From NCBI GenBank assembly GCA_002281535.1, contig NCGD01000017.1:62001-126000 (forward strand): DNA of 64,000 nt. The letters are read 5' to 3'. The translations under genes were made by a program, and so were the position numbers. Below the pieces are notes generated by a model that saw only the letters and a list, made by a program, of their open reading frames with translations, was not told the DNA's origin and made no database searches. Of this stretch, positions 27,226 to 37,545 are shown one piece after another. How positions within the stretch are numbered: the first letter of the stretch is position 1; every line of letters starts with the position of its first letter. Origin of the DNA: Sphingomonas sp. 28-63-12 (GTDB taxonomy: Bacteria > Pseudomonadota > Alphaproteobacteria > Sphingomonadales > Sphingomonadaceae).

Positions 27226-28382
27226 CGCCGCGCATCCTGATCATCGCCGGCTCCGATTCGGGCGGCGGCGCGGGCATCCAGGCGGATATCAAGACGGTGA
27301 CGATGCTGGGCGGCCATGCCATGACCGCGATCACCGCGATCACCGCGCAGAACACCTTGGGGGTGCAGGCGGTCCATCCGGTGCCGGCCGAGATGGTGAT
27401 TGCGCAGATCGAGTCGGTAGTCAGCGACATCGGCGTCGATGCCGTCAAGATCGGGATGCTCGGCTCGGCCGCGACGGCGCATGCCGTGGCTGATTATCTC
27501 GACAAACTTTCCTCCAGCCCGTCCCCTCACTTGAACGGGCGTGGCCTGCCATTGCCGATCGTGTTCGACCCGGTGATGGTCGCGACCAGCGGCGATGCAT
27601 TGGCCGACGGCGCTACGGTCGCCGCGTTCGAGCGGTTGATGGCGATCGCGACGCTGGTGACGCCGAACCGCCCCGAGCTCGACATCTTGGGCGGTGCCGA
27701 GCGGCTGCTGAGCCATGCAAAGGTGGTGCTGGCCAAAGGTGGCCATGATGATGGCGACAGCCTGACCGACGCACTGATCGATCGCGCCGGCGCGCGCGCG
27801 CGCTGGTCCGCGCCGCGCATCGACTCCACCAGCACGCACGGCACGGGCTGCACCCTGGCGTCGGCGATCGCCACCTATCTCGCCTATGGCTATCCGATCG
27901 ACCGCGCGATTGGCGAGGCGCGCGCCTTTGTGCGGATTGCGATCAAGGACGCGCCCGGGCTGGGCGGCGGGCATGGCCCGATGGGGCACGGCCGAGTACG
28001 GCTCGATGCCCGGCCGGGCGCGCGGCTCAATCAGGTGACGGTAGCGATGGCGGCAGGGTCGGCCGAATTTTACCGACTCCTTGGCCTCATCCAGATCGTC
28101 GATACCGCAGACGGCCATTATGCCCGTTTCGAGGCTACGGGCGGGGCGACTTTGTCGGTCGAGACCGGTGCTGCCGCGACGGTGTTTTTCGAATGCGACG
28201 ATCTGGATGGCGAGGTCGCGCGGTTGCAGGCGGCGGGGATCGTGGTTGATCAACTGCCGACCGACCAGTCCTGGCTCTGGCGCGAGGCGCGGCTGCGCGA
28301 TCCGGCAGGCAATGCGATCTGCCTTTACCAGGCCGGCGAAAATCGCCGCTTTCCGCCTTGGCGGCTGGTGGACGGTTCTTGA
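27222..28382 (+). CDS. thiD: Fusion of HMP-phosphate kinase (ThiD) with a C-terminal VOC domain
   Basis: The N-terminal ~262 residues are a ribokinase-fold hydroxymethylpyrimidine/HMP-phosphate kinase of thiamine synthesis: [66 protein letters not shown] and the catalytic [14 protein letters not shown]. After [11 protein letters not shown] the frame continues without a stop into about 118 residues of glyoxalase/VOC type ([26 protein letters not shown], then [24 protein letters not shown]). GTG 27222 is used, overlapping the DUF1272 stop; the upstream extension is a shadow of that gene. The 3' end overlaps rnhB. Role of the VOC part is unknown. Confidence 0.9.
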   Translation: MTPRILIIAGSDSGGGAGIQADIKTVTMLGGHAMTAITAITAQNTLGVQAVHPVPAEMVIAQIESVVSDIGVDAVKIGMLGSAATAHAVADYLDKLSSSPSPHLNGRGLPLPIVFDPVMVATSGDALADGATVAAFERLMAIATLVTPNRPELDILGGAERLLSHAKVVLAKGGHDDGDSLTDALIDRAGARARWSAPRIDSTSTHGTGCTLASAIATYLAYGYPIDRAIGEARAFVRIAIKDAPGLGGGHGPMGHGRVRLDARPGARLNQVTVAMAAGSAEFYRLLGLIQIVDTADGHYARFEATGGATLSVETGAAATVFFECDDLDGEVARLQAAGIVVDQLPTDQSWLWREARLRDPAGNAICLYQAGENRRFPPWRLVDGS

Positions 28383-28936
28383 TCGCCGGGGTTGACGAGG
28401 CCGGGCGCGGGCCGCTGGCCGGGCCGGTGGTGGCTGCCGCCGTCATCCTGTGTGCGGGCGGGATTGCGGGGCTGGACGACAGCAAGAAATTGAGCGCCGC
28501 CCGACGCGAGGGGCTATTTGCCGAGATCAGCGCCCGCTGCACCTTCGGCATCGGCATGGCCAGCGTTGAGGAGATCGATTCGCTCAACATCCTGTGGGCG
28601 ACGATGCTGGCGATGGAGCGCGCGGTCGCGGCGTTGGGGGTCGATCCGCGCGAGGTGCTGGTCGACGGCAATCGCTGCCCGGCGTGGCGCTGGCGATCGC
28701 GCGCGATCATCGGCGGGGATGCGATCGAACCCTGTATCTCGGCGGCCTCGATCATCGCCAAGGTGACGCGGGATCGGATCATGATTGCCGCCGATCGCGA
28801 CCATCCCGGCTATGGCTGGGCGGCGAACAAGGGCTATGGCGCGCGCGTTCACCTCGACGCGCTCGACCGATTGGGGCCAACTCCGCTGCACCGGCGCAGT
28901 TTTGCGCCGGTCGCCCGGGCATATCTCAACCAGTGA
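28358..28936 (+). CDS. rnhB: Ribonuclease HII
   Basis: Cleaves the RNA strand of RNA-DNA hybrids and removes single ribonucleotides from DNA. The 192-residue product has the family motif [22 protein letters not shown] (catalytic Asp-Glu), [10 protein letters not shown], the Asp in VLVDGNRCP and [12 protein letters not shown] with the last acidic residue. The start is a TTG: 28358 gives seven residues before [14 protein letters not shown] 28379 overlaps the preceding stop (TTGA) and is an alternative. The 3' end lies next to GANTC sites of the ccrM promoter. Confidence 0.93.
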   Translation: MAAGGRFLIAGVDEAGRGPLAGPVVAAAVILCAGGIAGLDDSKKLSAARREGLFAEISARCTFGIGMASVEEIDSLNILWATMLAMERAVAALGVDPREVLVDGNRCPAWRWRSRAIIGGDAIEPCISAASIIAKVTRDRIMIAADRDHPGYGWAANKGYGARVHLDALDRLGPTPLHRRSFAPVARAYLNQ

Positions 28937-29060
28937 GTCTTTTGAGTCACACCACCATTACTTGCGATAGTGCCGGCGAGCAGACTCAATATGTCGTTTT
29001 GATCGTGAAATGTTCCCCGGCGTTAACCATTTACTAATTGGAATCGTTAACCATTGTTTT
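28935..29060 (+). promoter_or_regulatory. ccrM promoter region with GANTC sites and CtrA-like boxes
   Basis: Four GANTC methylation sites lie within about 110 bases: GAGTC at 28935-28939 and 28944-28948, GACTC at 28983-28987 and GAATC at 29041-29045. Two TTAACCAT octamers start at 29023 and 29047, 24 bases apart. The first continues as TTAA-N7-CTAA, one base off the CtrA consensus TTAA-N7-TTAA. This matches the Caulobacter layout in which CtrA activates ccrM and GANTC methylation state tunes it. Site positions are seen; function is inferred. Confidence 0.75.
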
Positions 29061-29092
29061 CTTGACGGCGGGCATGACTTGCGTGCGGATAG

Positions 29093-30244
<1,152 letters not shown>

Positions 30245-30282
30245 CACTGCACCTTCGCCCGATCCAATTCGTCGATTCGCCG

Positions 30283-31302
30283 GTGGGGCGCGATGGGGAG
30301 GTCGCGCGGCTGGCCGGCGGGATGCTGTGGTTCACGGCCTATGAGGTGATCGAACCGGGCATTCGGCGCACCGTGCCGATTGCTGACTTTACGCGCCTTT
30401 TGGGTGACAGCGGCCGCGCGGCGGCGCTGCATGCCGCGATCACCGCGCCGCGCGCGCCGCTGACCCTGGGCGCGCGGATATTGCGGCTCGATCAGCCGCA
30501 CGTCGCGGCGATCCTGAACGTGACGCCCGACAGTTTTTCGGACGGCGGCCAGCTTGAAGATGATCCGGTGGCCGCTGCCCATGCCGGCTTCGACATGGTG
30601 GCCAGAGGCGCAAGTATCGTCGACCTGGGCGGTGAATCGACCCGTCCGGGCGCGAAGATGGTCTGGGAAGGCGATGAGGTGAAGCGCGTCGTGCCGGTGG
30701 TCGAGCGGCTGGTGAAGAGCGGGGCGATCGTCTCGGTCGATACGCGCAAGGCCGCGGTGATGGATGCGGCGATCGCGGCGGGTGCCCATATTATCAACGA
30801 TGTCTCGGCGCTGCTTTGGGACGACCGCGCGCTTGAGGTGGTGGCGAAGGCCGATTGCCCGGTGATCCTGATGCACTCGCCCGATCCGGCCAAGGGGCCG
30901 CATGGCGGCAGCGGCTATGGCAATGTGGTGATCGAGGTGTTCGACTGGCTGGAGGCCCGGATCGCGGCGGTGGTCGCCGCCGGCGTCGATCATGGGCGAA
31001 TCATGGTCGATCCCGGCATCGGCTTCGGCAAGGGGCTGGCCGACAATCTGGCGCTGCTGAACGGACTCGCCATGTTTCACGGGCTCGGCTGCCCGATCAT
31101 GCTGGGCGCGAGCCGCAAGCGGATGATCGGCGCGCTGTCGAACGAAGCGCCGGTGGGGGAGCGGCTCGGCGGGTCGCTGGCGCTGGCGCTGAAGGGGGCC
31201 GAAGCGGGCGTGCACTTGTTGCGTGTGCATGATGTGGCCGAGACGGTGCAGGCGCTGCGCGTGTGGCGCGGATTCAAGGATCAGGCGCTGGTCGGGCGTT
31301 AA
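30283..31302 (+). CDS. folP: Dihydropteroate synthase
   Basis: Condenses p-aminobenzoate with dihydropterin pyrophosphate (product of FolK). The frame has the classic blocks HVAAILNVTPDSFSDGG, DLGGESTRPGA, VSVDTRKAAVMDAA, HIINDVSAL, DPGIGFGKGLADN and GASRKRM. The first canonical start is GTG 30283 (339 residues), but the same frame stays open upstream to a CTG at 30241 that overlaps the ccrM TGA (CTGA) and reads [14 protein letters not shown], which resembles the N-terminus of related long FolP proteins. The true start may therefore be the CTG. An ABM-domain gene overlaps its stop. Confidence 0.93.
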   Translation: MGRDGEVARLAGGMLWFTAYEVIEPGIRRTVPIADFTRLLGDSGRAAALHAAITAPRAPLTLGARILRLDQPHVAAILNVTPDSFSDGGQLEDDPVAAAHAGFDMVARGASIVDLGGESTRPGAKMVWEGDEVKRVVPVVERLVKSGAIVSVDTRKAAVMDAAIAAGAHIINDVSALLWDDRALEVVAKADCPVILMHSPDPAKGPHGGSGYGNVVIEVFDWLEARIAAVVAAGVDHGRIMVDPGIGFGKGLADNLALLNGLAMFHGLGCPIMLGASRKRMIGALSNEAPVGERLGGSLALALKGAEAGVHLLRVHDVAETVQALRVWRGFKDQALVGR

Positions 31303-31613
31303 TGGGGGCGGCGATGCTGGTGGTGATCGGGACGATTCGCCTGGCGGCAGGCAGCATCAATCGCGCACGCCCGGCGATGGCCCAGATGGTGGCGGCCAGC
31401 CGGGCCGAGGATGGCTGCATCGGCTATAGCTATGCCGAGGATATCGTCGACGCCGGCCTGATTCGCGTGACAGAACTGTGGCGCGATCAGGCGGCGCTCG
31501 ATCGGCATTTCACCCTGCCGCATCTCGCCGTTTGGCGGGCAGCGTGGCCGGTGTTGGGCATCTCCGACCGGCAGTTGCGCGTTTATGAGGTTAGCGCTGC
31601 GCGCGAGACCTGA
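31302..31613 (+). CDS. ABM-domain putative quinol monooxygenase
   Basis: A 103-residue ferredoxin-like fold protein of the antibiotic biosynthesis monooxygenase (ABM) superfamily. Typical features: RPAMAQMVAASRAEDGCIGYSYAEDIVDAGLIRVTELWRDQAALDRHFTLPHLAVW. The ATG overlaps the folP TAA (TAATG); a second ATG at 31314 is possible. Members act on quinols or as small accessory proteins; no substrate can be named here. It converges on the NtrC-type regulator, five bases apart. Confidence 0.85.
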   Translation: MGAAMLVVIGTIRLAAGSINRARPAMAQMVAASRAEDGCIGYSYAEDIVDAGLIRVTELWRDQAALDRHFTLPHLAVWRAAWPVLGISDRQLRVYEVSAARET

Positions 31614-31617
31614 TCGC

Positions 31618-33045
31618 TCAGGCCGCCGCGTTATCGATCCCAAGCTCGCCCAGCTTGCGGTAGAGCGTTGATCGCCCGATCCCCAGCCGGCGGGCGACCT
31701 CGGTCATGCGGCCGCGATAATGGCCGATGGCGAGGCGGATGACATCGGCTTCGATCTCCTCGAGCGCGCGCATATTGCCGTCGGGGCGAAACAGCGTGAC
31801 GCCGCCGCTGGCGGGGGTTGCCGAGGTCGTGCTCGATCCGGCAAGCCGCTTGGCGCCGAGCGCAGCGATCTGCGGAAAGTCGTTGCGGTTAAGCGCATTG
31901 GCGTCGCACAGCACGGCGGCGCGGAACAGCGCGTTCTGGAGCTGGCGGACATTGCCCGGCCAATCATAATTGACCAGCAATTGCAGCGCATCGTCGGTGA
32001 TGCCGATCGGCCGGAGTCCCGGCTGCTGCGCGATGCGAGCGAGCAGATGGCGGGCAAGCGCGGGGATATCGCCGGTGCGTTCGCGCAGCGGCGGGATCGT
32101 GACCTGGACGACGTTGAGCCGGTAATAGAGATCTTCGCGGAAGCGCCCGCCCTCAACCTCATCGAGCAGCCTTTTGTTGGTGGCCGCGATCACGCGGACA
32201 TCGACTTCGCGGGTATGGCGCGCGCCGATCGGCTGGATTTCGCCCGATTGCAGGACGCGCAGCAATTTGACCTGCGCGTCGAGCGGCATCTCGCCGACCT
32301 CGTCGAGGAAGATCGTGCCGCCATCGGCTTCCATGAAGCGCCCCAGCTTGCGTTCGAAGGCGCCGGTGAATGCGCCCTTTTCATGGCCGAACAGTTCCGA
32401 TTCGACCAGATTGGCGGGGATTGCGCCGCAGTTAACCGTGATCATCGCCTTTTTGGCGCGCGGGCTGGCGGCATGGATCGCTTCTGCAACCACTTCCTTG
32501 CCGACGCCGCTTTCACCTTCGAGCAGCACGGCGACGCGGGCGCGGGCGGCCTTGGCGGCGATGGCGAGCGCGGCGCGGAACATCGGTTCCGACCCGACAA
32601 TCTCGTCAAAGGCGAGCAGCGCCGGGATCTTCTCGGTCAGCGGGCGGAGTTCGCCGGCGCTGGTGCTGGCGACCGCCGCTTCGAGTGCGCAGAGCAAGCG
32701 TTCAGGCGCGAGCGGCTTGACCAGAAAATCGGTTGCCCCCGCGCGCATCGCAGCGACGGCATGCGCCACCGAACCATTGGCGGTGAGCATCAGGATCGGT
32801 AGCGACGGGCGCCGCAACCGCAATTCGGTGATCAGCGCGGCGGCATCAGCCTCCGGCGCCCAATGATCGAGCAGGATGGCATCGAGCTGCATCCCGTCCT
32901 GCGTGCCGAGCGTCGCGATCGCCATTTCGCCGTCGCAGGCAAAGACCGAGCGCCACCCGCCCCGGGCGGCAAGCGCCGCTACCAGCCGGCGCTGGGCCGG
33001 CTCGTCATCGATCAACATCAGCAGGCGCTGGCCATTGCGCGTCAT
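31618..33045 (-). CDS. Sigma-54-dependent response regulator, NtrC family
   Basis: A 475-residue three-domain activator: receiver (about residues 8-125, phospho-acceptor Asp in AILLDHW, Lys in FLVKPL), AAA+ domain ([18 protein letters not shown] Walker [13 protein letters not shown] with the sigma-54-contacting GAFTGA loop, [23 protein letters not shown] Walker B), and a C-terminal Fis-type helix-turn-helix ([31 protein letters not shown]). No sensor kinase gene is adjacent, so it is an orphan here. Flagellar or nitrogen control roles are known in the family; none is shown by the neighbours. Confidence 0.95.
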   Translation of the reverse strand: MTRNGQRLLMLIDDEPAQRRLVAALAARGGWRSVFACDGEMAIATLGTQDGMQLDAILLDHWAPEADAAALITELRLRRPSLPILMLTANGSVAHAVAAMRAGATDFLVKPLAPERLLCALEAAVASTSAGELRPLTEKIPALLAFDEIVGSEPMFRAALAIAAKAARARVAVLLEGESGVGKEVVAEAIHAASPRAKKAMITVNCGAIPANLVESELFGHEKGAFTGAFERKLGRFMEADGGTIFLDEVGEMPLDAQVKLLRVLQSGEIQPIGARHTREVDVRVIAATNKRLLDEVEGGRFREDLYYRLNVVQVTIPPLRERTGDIPALARHLLARIAQQPGLRPIGITDDALQLLVNYDWPGNVRQLQNALFRAAVLCDANALNRNDFPQIAALGAKRLAGSSTTSATPASGGVTLFRPDGNMRALEEIEADVIRLAIGHYRGRMTEVARRLGIGRSTLYRKLGELGIDNAAA

Positions 33046-33186
33046 ATAGCCGTCCCCAATCGTCCCTGTTTCAGCCGGTAACCTTAACGACAGGGGGTAA
33101 AGGCGGGCTTAAAGCCGGGGCTTGAGGTGTGAGCGGCCCCCGGTTAAGGGCAGAGCGAGTATTTTTTGGCTGTGGGGTGAAGGCTA

Positions 33187-33312
33187 ATGACCGGTAACGG
33201 TGACATCGAGACGCAGCAGGCGACCTATGGCAAGGTGATGGGCCTGATGAAATGGGGCGCTATCGCGTCGTTCGCGCTTGCGGCTTTCGTCGTCTGGCTG
33301 ATCGCGGGCTGA
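33187..33312 (+). CDS. Small aa3-type cytochrome oxidase subunit IV-like protein
   Basis: A 41-residue frame: a polar start (MTGNGDIETQQATYGKVMGLMKWG) then one transmembrane helix (AIASFALAAFVVWLIAG). This matches the short bacterial aa3-type oxidase subunit IV family in length and layout. It ends eight bases before pntA1 and is likely co-transcribed with the transhydrogenase genes. Oxidase subunits themselves are not in the window, so function is inferred from resemblance. Confidence 0.7.
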   Translation: MTGNGDIETQQATYGKVMGLMKWGAIASFALAAFVVWLIAG

Positions 33313-33319
33313 CCCGGCG

Positions 33320-34441
33320 GTGAAGATTGCCCTTTTGAAGGAGCAGGCCGCCGGCGAAAACCGTGTCGCCGGAACGCCGGAAACGGTCAAGAAATTCATC
33401 GCGCTTGGCGCGACCGTGGCGGTCGAGGCCGGCGCCGGTGCCGGTGCGACGATTGCCGATGCGCAATATGCCGATGCCGGGGCGACGCTGGGATCGCGCG
33501 CAGAGACGCTTGCCGGTGCAGCGATCGTGCTGGGCGTGCAAGGGCCCGATCCGGCGAGCCTCGCCGGTGCCGCGCCCGGGGCCTGGATCGTCGCCAGCCT
33601 CAACCCGTTTGGCGAACGCGCCCGTGTCGATGGCTATGCGGCGGCAGGCTATGAAGCACTGGCCATGGAATTCATGCCGCGAATCACGCGCGCTCAATCG
33701 ATGGATATATTGTCGTCCCAGTCGAATCTGGCCGGATACAAGGCGGTGCTCGACGCGGCGGCGGAATATGGCCGCGCCTTCCCGATGATGATGACGGCGG
33801 CGGGCACAGTATCTGCCGCGCGTGTCTTCGTCATGGGCGTGGGCGTTGCGGGCCTGCAGGCGATCGCGACCGCGCGACGGCTCGGCGCGCAGGTTTCGGC
33901 GACCGATGTCCGCTCGGCGACCAAGGAGCAGATCCAGTCGCTCGGCGCTAAACCGATCTTTGTCGAGAATGTCAAAGGCATCGAGGGTGAAGGCGCGGGC
34001 GGCTATGCCGGCGAGATGAGCCCCGAATATCAGGCGGCACAGGCCGAACTGGTCTCCGCTCATATCGCCAAGCAGGATATCGTTATCACCACGGCGCTGA
34101 TTCCGGGGCGGCCGGCACCGCGCCTGATCAGCGATGCGCAAATTGCCTCAATGCGGCCGGGGTCGGTGATCATCGACCTTGCCGTCGAAAGCGGCGGCAA
34201 TGTCGAAGGCGCGGTTGCCGGTGAAGTGGTGACGGTGCACGGTGTCAAGATCGTCGGCCACCGCAATGTTGCCGGGCGGCTGGCGGCGGATGCCTCGGCA
34301 TTGTTCGGGCGCAACCTGTTCAACTTCCTGTCTGCCTTTTGGGACAAGGAAGCCGGCAAGCCGGTGCTCGACGAAGAGATTGGCGACGCCATCCGGCTGA
34401 CCCAGGGCGGCAAGGTCGTCAACGCACGGCTCTTGGGCTGA
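33320..34441 (+). CDS. pntA: NAD(P) transhydrogenase alpha subunit part 1 (NAD-binding)
   Basis: Soluble domain I of the proton-translocating transhydrogenase, which uses the proton gradient to drive NADPH formation from NADH. The 373-residue product (GTG start) begins MKIALLKEQAAGENRVAGTPETVKKF and has the RITRAQSMDILSSQSNLAGYKAVL loop, the NAD-binding fold VMGVGVAGLQAIATARRLGAQVSATDVR and ITTALIPGRPAPRLI. The alpha chain is split in two genes, as in Rhodospirillum. It is followed 16 bases later by the second alpha gene. Confidence 0.96.
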   Translation: MKIALLKEQAAGENRVAGTPETVKKFIALGATVAVEAGAGAGATIADAQYADAGATLGSRAETLAGAAIVLGVQGPDPASLAGAAPGAWIVASLNPFGERARVDGYAAAGYEALAMEFMPRITRAQSMDILSSQSNLAGYKAVLDAAAEYGRAFPMMMTAAGTVSAARVFVMGVGVAGLQAIATARRLGAQVSATDVRSATKEQIQSLGAKPIFVENVKGIEGEGAGGYAGEMSPEYQAAQAELVSAHIAKQDIVITTALIPGRPAPRLISDAQIASMRPGSVIIDLAVESGGNVEGAVAGEVVTVHGVKIVGHRNVAGRLAADASALFGRNLFNFLSAFWDKEAGKPVLDEEIGDAIRLTQGGKVVNARLLG

Positions 34442-34457
34442 TATCAGGGGACTATCG

Positions 34458-34769
34458 ATGGACTTTGTCTCAACCCTTTCGATCTTCGTGATGGCGTGTT
34501 TCGTGGGCTATTATGTCGTCTGGTCGGTCACGCCGGCGCTGCACACGCCGCTGATGGCGGTGACCAATGCTATTTCGAGCGTGATCATCGTCGGGGCACT
34601 GATTGCGAGCGCCGCGATTGGCCTGGGCGGTACTGGGGCGGCATCCAAATGGCTGGGGCTGCTCGCGGTGGTGCTGGCGAGCGTCAACATTTTCGGCGGT
34701 TTTGCGGTCACGGCGCGGATGCTGGCGATGTACAAGAAAAAAGAACGGCCGGCTGCGGCCAAGCATTGA
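34458..34769 (+). CDS. NAD(P) transhydrogenase alpha subunit part 2 (membrane)
   Basis: The 103-residue membrane part of the split alpha chain, with three to four hydrophobic helices. It begins MDFVSTLSIFVMACFVGYYVVWSVTPALHTPLMAVTNAISSVIIVGAL, the conserved domain II segment including HTPLMxxTNAISS, and ends VNIFGGFAVTARMLAMYKKK. Ribosome site GGGGA precedes ATG. Commonly named pntAB or pntA2. A REP-like repeat pair lies between it and pntB. Confidence 0.95.
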   Translation: MDFVSTLSIFVMACFVGYYVVWSVTPALHTPLMAVTNAISSVIIVGALIASAAIGLGGTGAASKWLGLLAVVLASVNIFGGFAVTARMLAMYKKKERPAAAKH

Positions 34770-34784
34770 ACGAGCAATTTACTA

Positions 34785-34865
34785 CGTCGCCCCGGCGCAC
34801 GCCGGGGTCTCGTGCCGCAAGCGCGGCGCGCGTGGAGGGAGACCCCGGCTTTTGCCGGGGTGACG
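34785..34865 (+). repeat. REP-like inverted repeat pair inside the pnt operon
   Basis: Two GC-rich hairpins facing each other: GCCCCGGCGCACGCCGGGG at 34789-34807 and CCCCGGCTTTTGCCGGGG at 34843-34860. The whole 81 bases is also an imperfect palindrome, starting CGTCGCCCCGGC and ending GCCGGGGTGACG, with TCTC and GAGA flanking the centre. It resembles the paired REP (BIME-like) layout and sits in the 118-base gap between the second alpha gene and pntB. Confidence 0.75.
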
Positions 34866-34887
34866 CAGAAGCAGGACTGGGGACAGA

Positions 34888-36321
34888 ATGGAACATATAG
34901 CGGGTAATCCCTGGGCATCTTTGGCCTATCTGGTCGCGGGTGTTTGCTTCATCCTGGCGCTGCGCGGGCTGTCCAGCCCGGCAACCAGCCAGCGCGGCAA
35001 CCGCATGGGCATTATCGGCATGGCGATTGCTGTGGTGACGACGCTGGTGACGCATGTGCCGCAGCTTGACGCAACTGCGCTCGATACCGTCACGGTCGTT
35101 GAAATTCTGGCCGCGATCGGCATCGGCGCCGCGATCGGCATTGTCACTGCGCGCCGCATTGCGATGACCGACATGCCGCAGCTCGTGGCCGCTTTCCACT
35201 CGTTGGTGGGCCTCGCTGCGGTGCTGGTGGGCGCTGCGGCGTATCTCAATCCCGACGCCTTCGGCATCGCCGAGGCGGGCGAGATTTTCACCCAGAGCCG
35301 AATCGAACTCGGCCTCGGCGTTGCAATCGGCGCGATCACCTTCTCGGGCTCGGTGATTGCCTTTGCCAAGTTGAACGGCAATATGAGCGGCAAGCCGATT
35401 ATCCTGCCCGCCCGCCACATCATCAACCTCGGCACGCTGGCGGCGATCCTGGGGCTGGTGGGCTATTTCCTGACCGATCAGAGCCCCTGGGTGTTCTTCA
35501 CCATCACGGTGCTCAGCTTCATCATCGGCTTCCTGCTGATCATCCCGATCGGCGGCGCGGACATGCCGGTCGTGGTGTCGATGCTCAACAGCTATTCGGG
35601 CTGGGCCGCCGCGGCGATGGGCTTCACGCTGCACAATACTGCGATGATCATCACCGGCGCGCTGGTCGGCTCGTCGGGCGCGATCCTCTCCTACATCATG
35701 TGCAAGGCGATGAACCGCAGCTTCATCAGCGTGATCGCGGGCGGCTTCGGCGCGGTCGCCGATGCCGGCGGCGGCGAGGCGAAGGAACAGCGCCCATGGA
35801 AACGCGGATCGGCTGAGGATGCGGCCTTCCTGATGGGCCAGGCCGAACAGGTCATTATCGTTCCCGGCTATGGCATGGCGGTGGCGCAGGCCCAGCATGT
35901 CCTGCGCGAGATGACCGACAAATTGCGCGAGCACGGCGTGAAGGTGAAGTTCGCGATCCATCCGGTCGCTGGCCGCATGCCGGGGCATATGAACGTGCTG
36001 CTCGCCGAGGCCAATGTGCCCTATGACGATGTGTTCGAGCTGGAGGACATCAACAGCGAATTCGCGCAGACCGATGTCGCCTTTGTCATCGGCGCGAACG
36101 ACGTGACCAACCCGGCCGCCAAGACCGACAAGACATCGCCGATCTACGGCATGCCGGTGCTCGACGTCGAAAAGGCCAAGACCGTGTTGTTCATCAAGCG
36201 ATCAATGGGCGGTGTCGGCTATGCCGGTGTCGACAATGATGTGTTCTACATGGATAATACCATGATGCTGCTCGCCGATGCCAAGAAGATGGTCGAGGAT
36301 ATCGTCAAGGCACTCGATTGA
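34888..36321 (+). CDS. pntB: NAD(P) transhydrogenase beta subunit
   Basis: Carries the proton channel helices of domain II and the NADP-binding domain III. The 477-residue product has about nine N-terminal hydrophobic segments (residues 10-270), conserved TARRIAMTDMPQLVAAFHSLVGLAAVLV and MPVVVSMLNSYSGWAAAAMGF, then the soluble domain with IIVPGYGMAVAQAQHVLREM, FAIHPVAGRMPGHMNVLLAEA and SMGGVGYAGVDNDVFY. Complete by family length. Downstream, a long-loop inverted repeat GGCTGGGG/CCCCAGCC (36332-36368) could terminate the operon, but it lacks a T-run. Confidence 0.97.
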   Translation: MEHIAGNPWASLAYLVAGVCFILALRGLSSPATSQRGNRMGIIGMAIAVVTTLVTHVPQLDATALDTVTVVEILAAIGIGAAIGIVTARRIAMTDMPQLVAAFHSLVGLAAVLVGAAAYLNPDAFGIAEAGEIFTQSRIELGLGVAIGAITFSGSVIAFAKLNGNMSGKPIILPARHIINLGTLAAILGLVGYFLTDQSPWVFFTITVLSFIIGFLLIIPIGGADMPVVVSMLNSYSGWAAAAMGFTLHNTAMIITGALVGSSGAILSYIMCKAMNRSFISVIAGGFGAVADAGGGEAKEQRPWKRGSAEDAAFLMGQAEQVIIVPGYGMAVAQAQHVLREMTDKLREHGVKVKFAIHPVAGRMPGHMNVLLAEANVPYDDVFELEDINSEFAQTDVAFVIGANDVTNPAAKTDKTSPIYGMPVLDVEKAKTVLFIKRSMGGVGYAGVDNDVFYMDNTMMLLADAKKMVEDIVKALD

Positions 36322-36510
36322 TTAGGGGACTGGCTGGGGCCCCGGTTGGGCAAGTAGCGACCCCAGCCGGGCGCGATGCCCGGTAATTGTCTCCATTTTG
36401 GCGGCATTCCCCGCTGCTATTGAGCGCAAACCCGCCATTTTGGCGCGTTCTGTGCGCAGTTTTCCGCTGCAGCTTCGTAAGACGGGCTGCAGAACGAGCG
36501 GAGAACGGGC

Positions 36511-37458
36511 GTGGAGGAAGCCGGCACAGGCTGGGAGTTTAAGGTGCTGCCCAAGATCCTGCTGATTGCTGATGATGGCCTTGGCGCGCGCGAGGGCGAA
36601 TCGGCACTGGCGCTAGCCGGCGCGCGCGCGGTTGGCCCGGTGGCGATGGCCGTGGCGCCAGCGGCGCTTGCCCATGCCGATTCTATCGATGGCGTGCTCA
36701 TCGAAGCGGCCGGCAGCGACGACGGCGCGCTGACACTGGCGCTCGACGCCGCCGCGATCCTGGTCGCCGGCAGCACCTTGCCCGTGGTGATCGTATTGGA
36801 AGATAGCCAGATCGATCAGGTCGCCTCCCGGTTGCTTACCGGCCGGGTCCAGCTTTTATGCTCCCCGACCCTCGCCGAACGAGTGACGGCGCTGGTGATC
36901 GCGCTGACCGGCAAGATCGGCAATCGGGTGCGGGAGAGCGGCGACAGCCATGATCGCGATGCGGAGCGCTTCAACCAGCTCAATGCCGAAGTTGCGCGCA
37001 TTGCCGAAACGCTGGCGCGGCTCGCCAAAGCCGATCCCAGTAGCGCCCGGCCGATGCTGCTCGGCGACCGGACGACGGGCTATCGCGGGCCGGGTGCGGG
37101 CGACGGCGCGGGCATCTCCCCTGGCGACGTCCGCCAGGTGATCCGGGGGCGGCGGCTGCGCGACCAATATTTTGGTACCGGGCTGTTCGAAGACCCGGCC
37201 TGGGACATGCTGCTCGATCTGTTCGCTGCCGACCTGGAGCGGGCACGCGTCTCGGTATCGAGCCTGTGCATCGCCGCCGCTGTTGCCCCGACCACTGCGC
37301 TGCGCTGGATCAGCCGGATGACCGAAGCGGGGCTGTTCGAGCGCGAGGCGGACCCGTTCGACCGGCGGCGCGCCTTCATGCAGTTGTCCACTCAGGCGCG
37401 CGACGGGATGCGCGATTATTGGCTGTCAGTGAAGCGTGCGGGGGGCGTGATCGGGTGA
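36511..37458 (+). CDS. MarR-like winged-helix protein with a degenerate receiver-like N-terminus
   Basis: A 315-residue protein (GTG start). The first ~125 residues form an alternating hydrophobic pattern like a response-regulator receiver (ILLIADDGL, IDGVLIEAA, LPVVIVLEDSQID, RVQLLCSP) but without a clear phosphorylatable Asp/Lys set. A charged middle (GDSHDRDAERFNQLNAEVARIAETLARLAK) looks like a coiled coil. The C-terminal ~110 residues are a MarR-type winged helix (RLRDQYFGTGLFEDPAWDMLLDLFAADLERARVSVSSLCIAAAVAPTTALRWISRMTEAGLFERE). Target genes are unknown. It precedes tRNA-Val. Confidence 0.75.
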   Translation: MEEAGTGWEFKVLPKILLIADDGLGAREGESALALAGARAVGPVAMAVAPAALAHADSIDGVLIEAAGSDDGALTLALDAAAILVAGSTLPVVIVLEDSQIDQVASRLLTGRVQLLCSPTLAERVTALVIALTGKIGNRVRESGDSHDRDAERFNQLNAEVARIAETLARLAKADPSSARPMLLGDRTTGYRGPGAGDGAGISPGDVRQVIRGRRLRDQYFGTGLFEDPAWDMLLDLFAADLERARVSVSSLCIAAAVAPTTALRWISRMTEAGLFEREADPFDRRRAFMQLSTQARDGMRDYWLSVKRAGGVIG

Positions 37459-37545
37459 TTCGGCGGTTCAGCAGGCGATCAGTGCGTGACGGGGCTTGCG
37501 AAATATCGCGGGCTTTGGCACGGGAACGTCTGGCCGTGATGGGGC

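Noticed and set aside
36332-36368. GGCTGGGG...CCCCAGCC inverted repeat after pntB as terminator
   Set aside because: The loop is 21 bases and no T-run follows, so it is mentioned only in the pntB entry.
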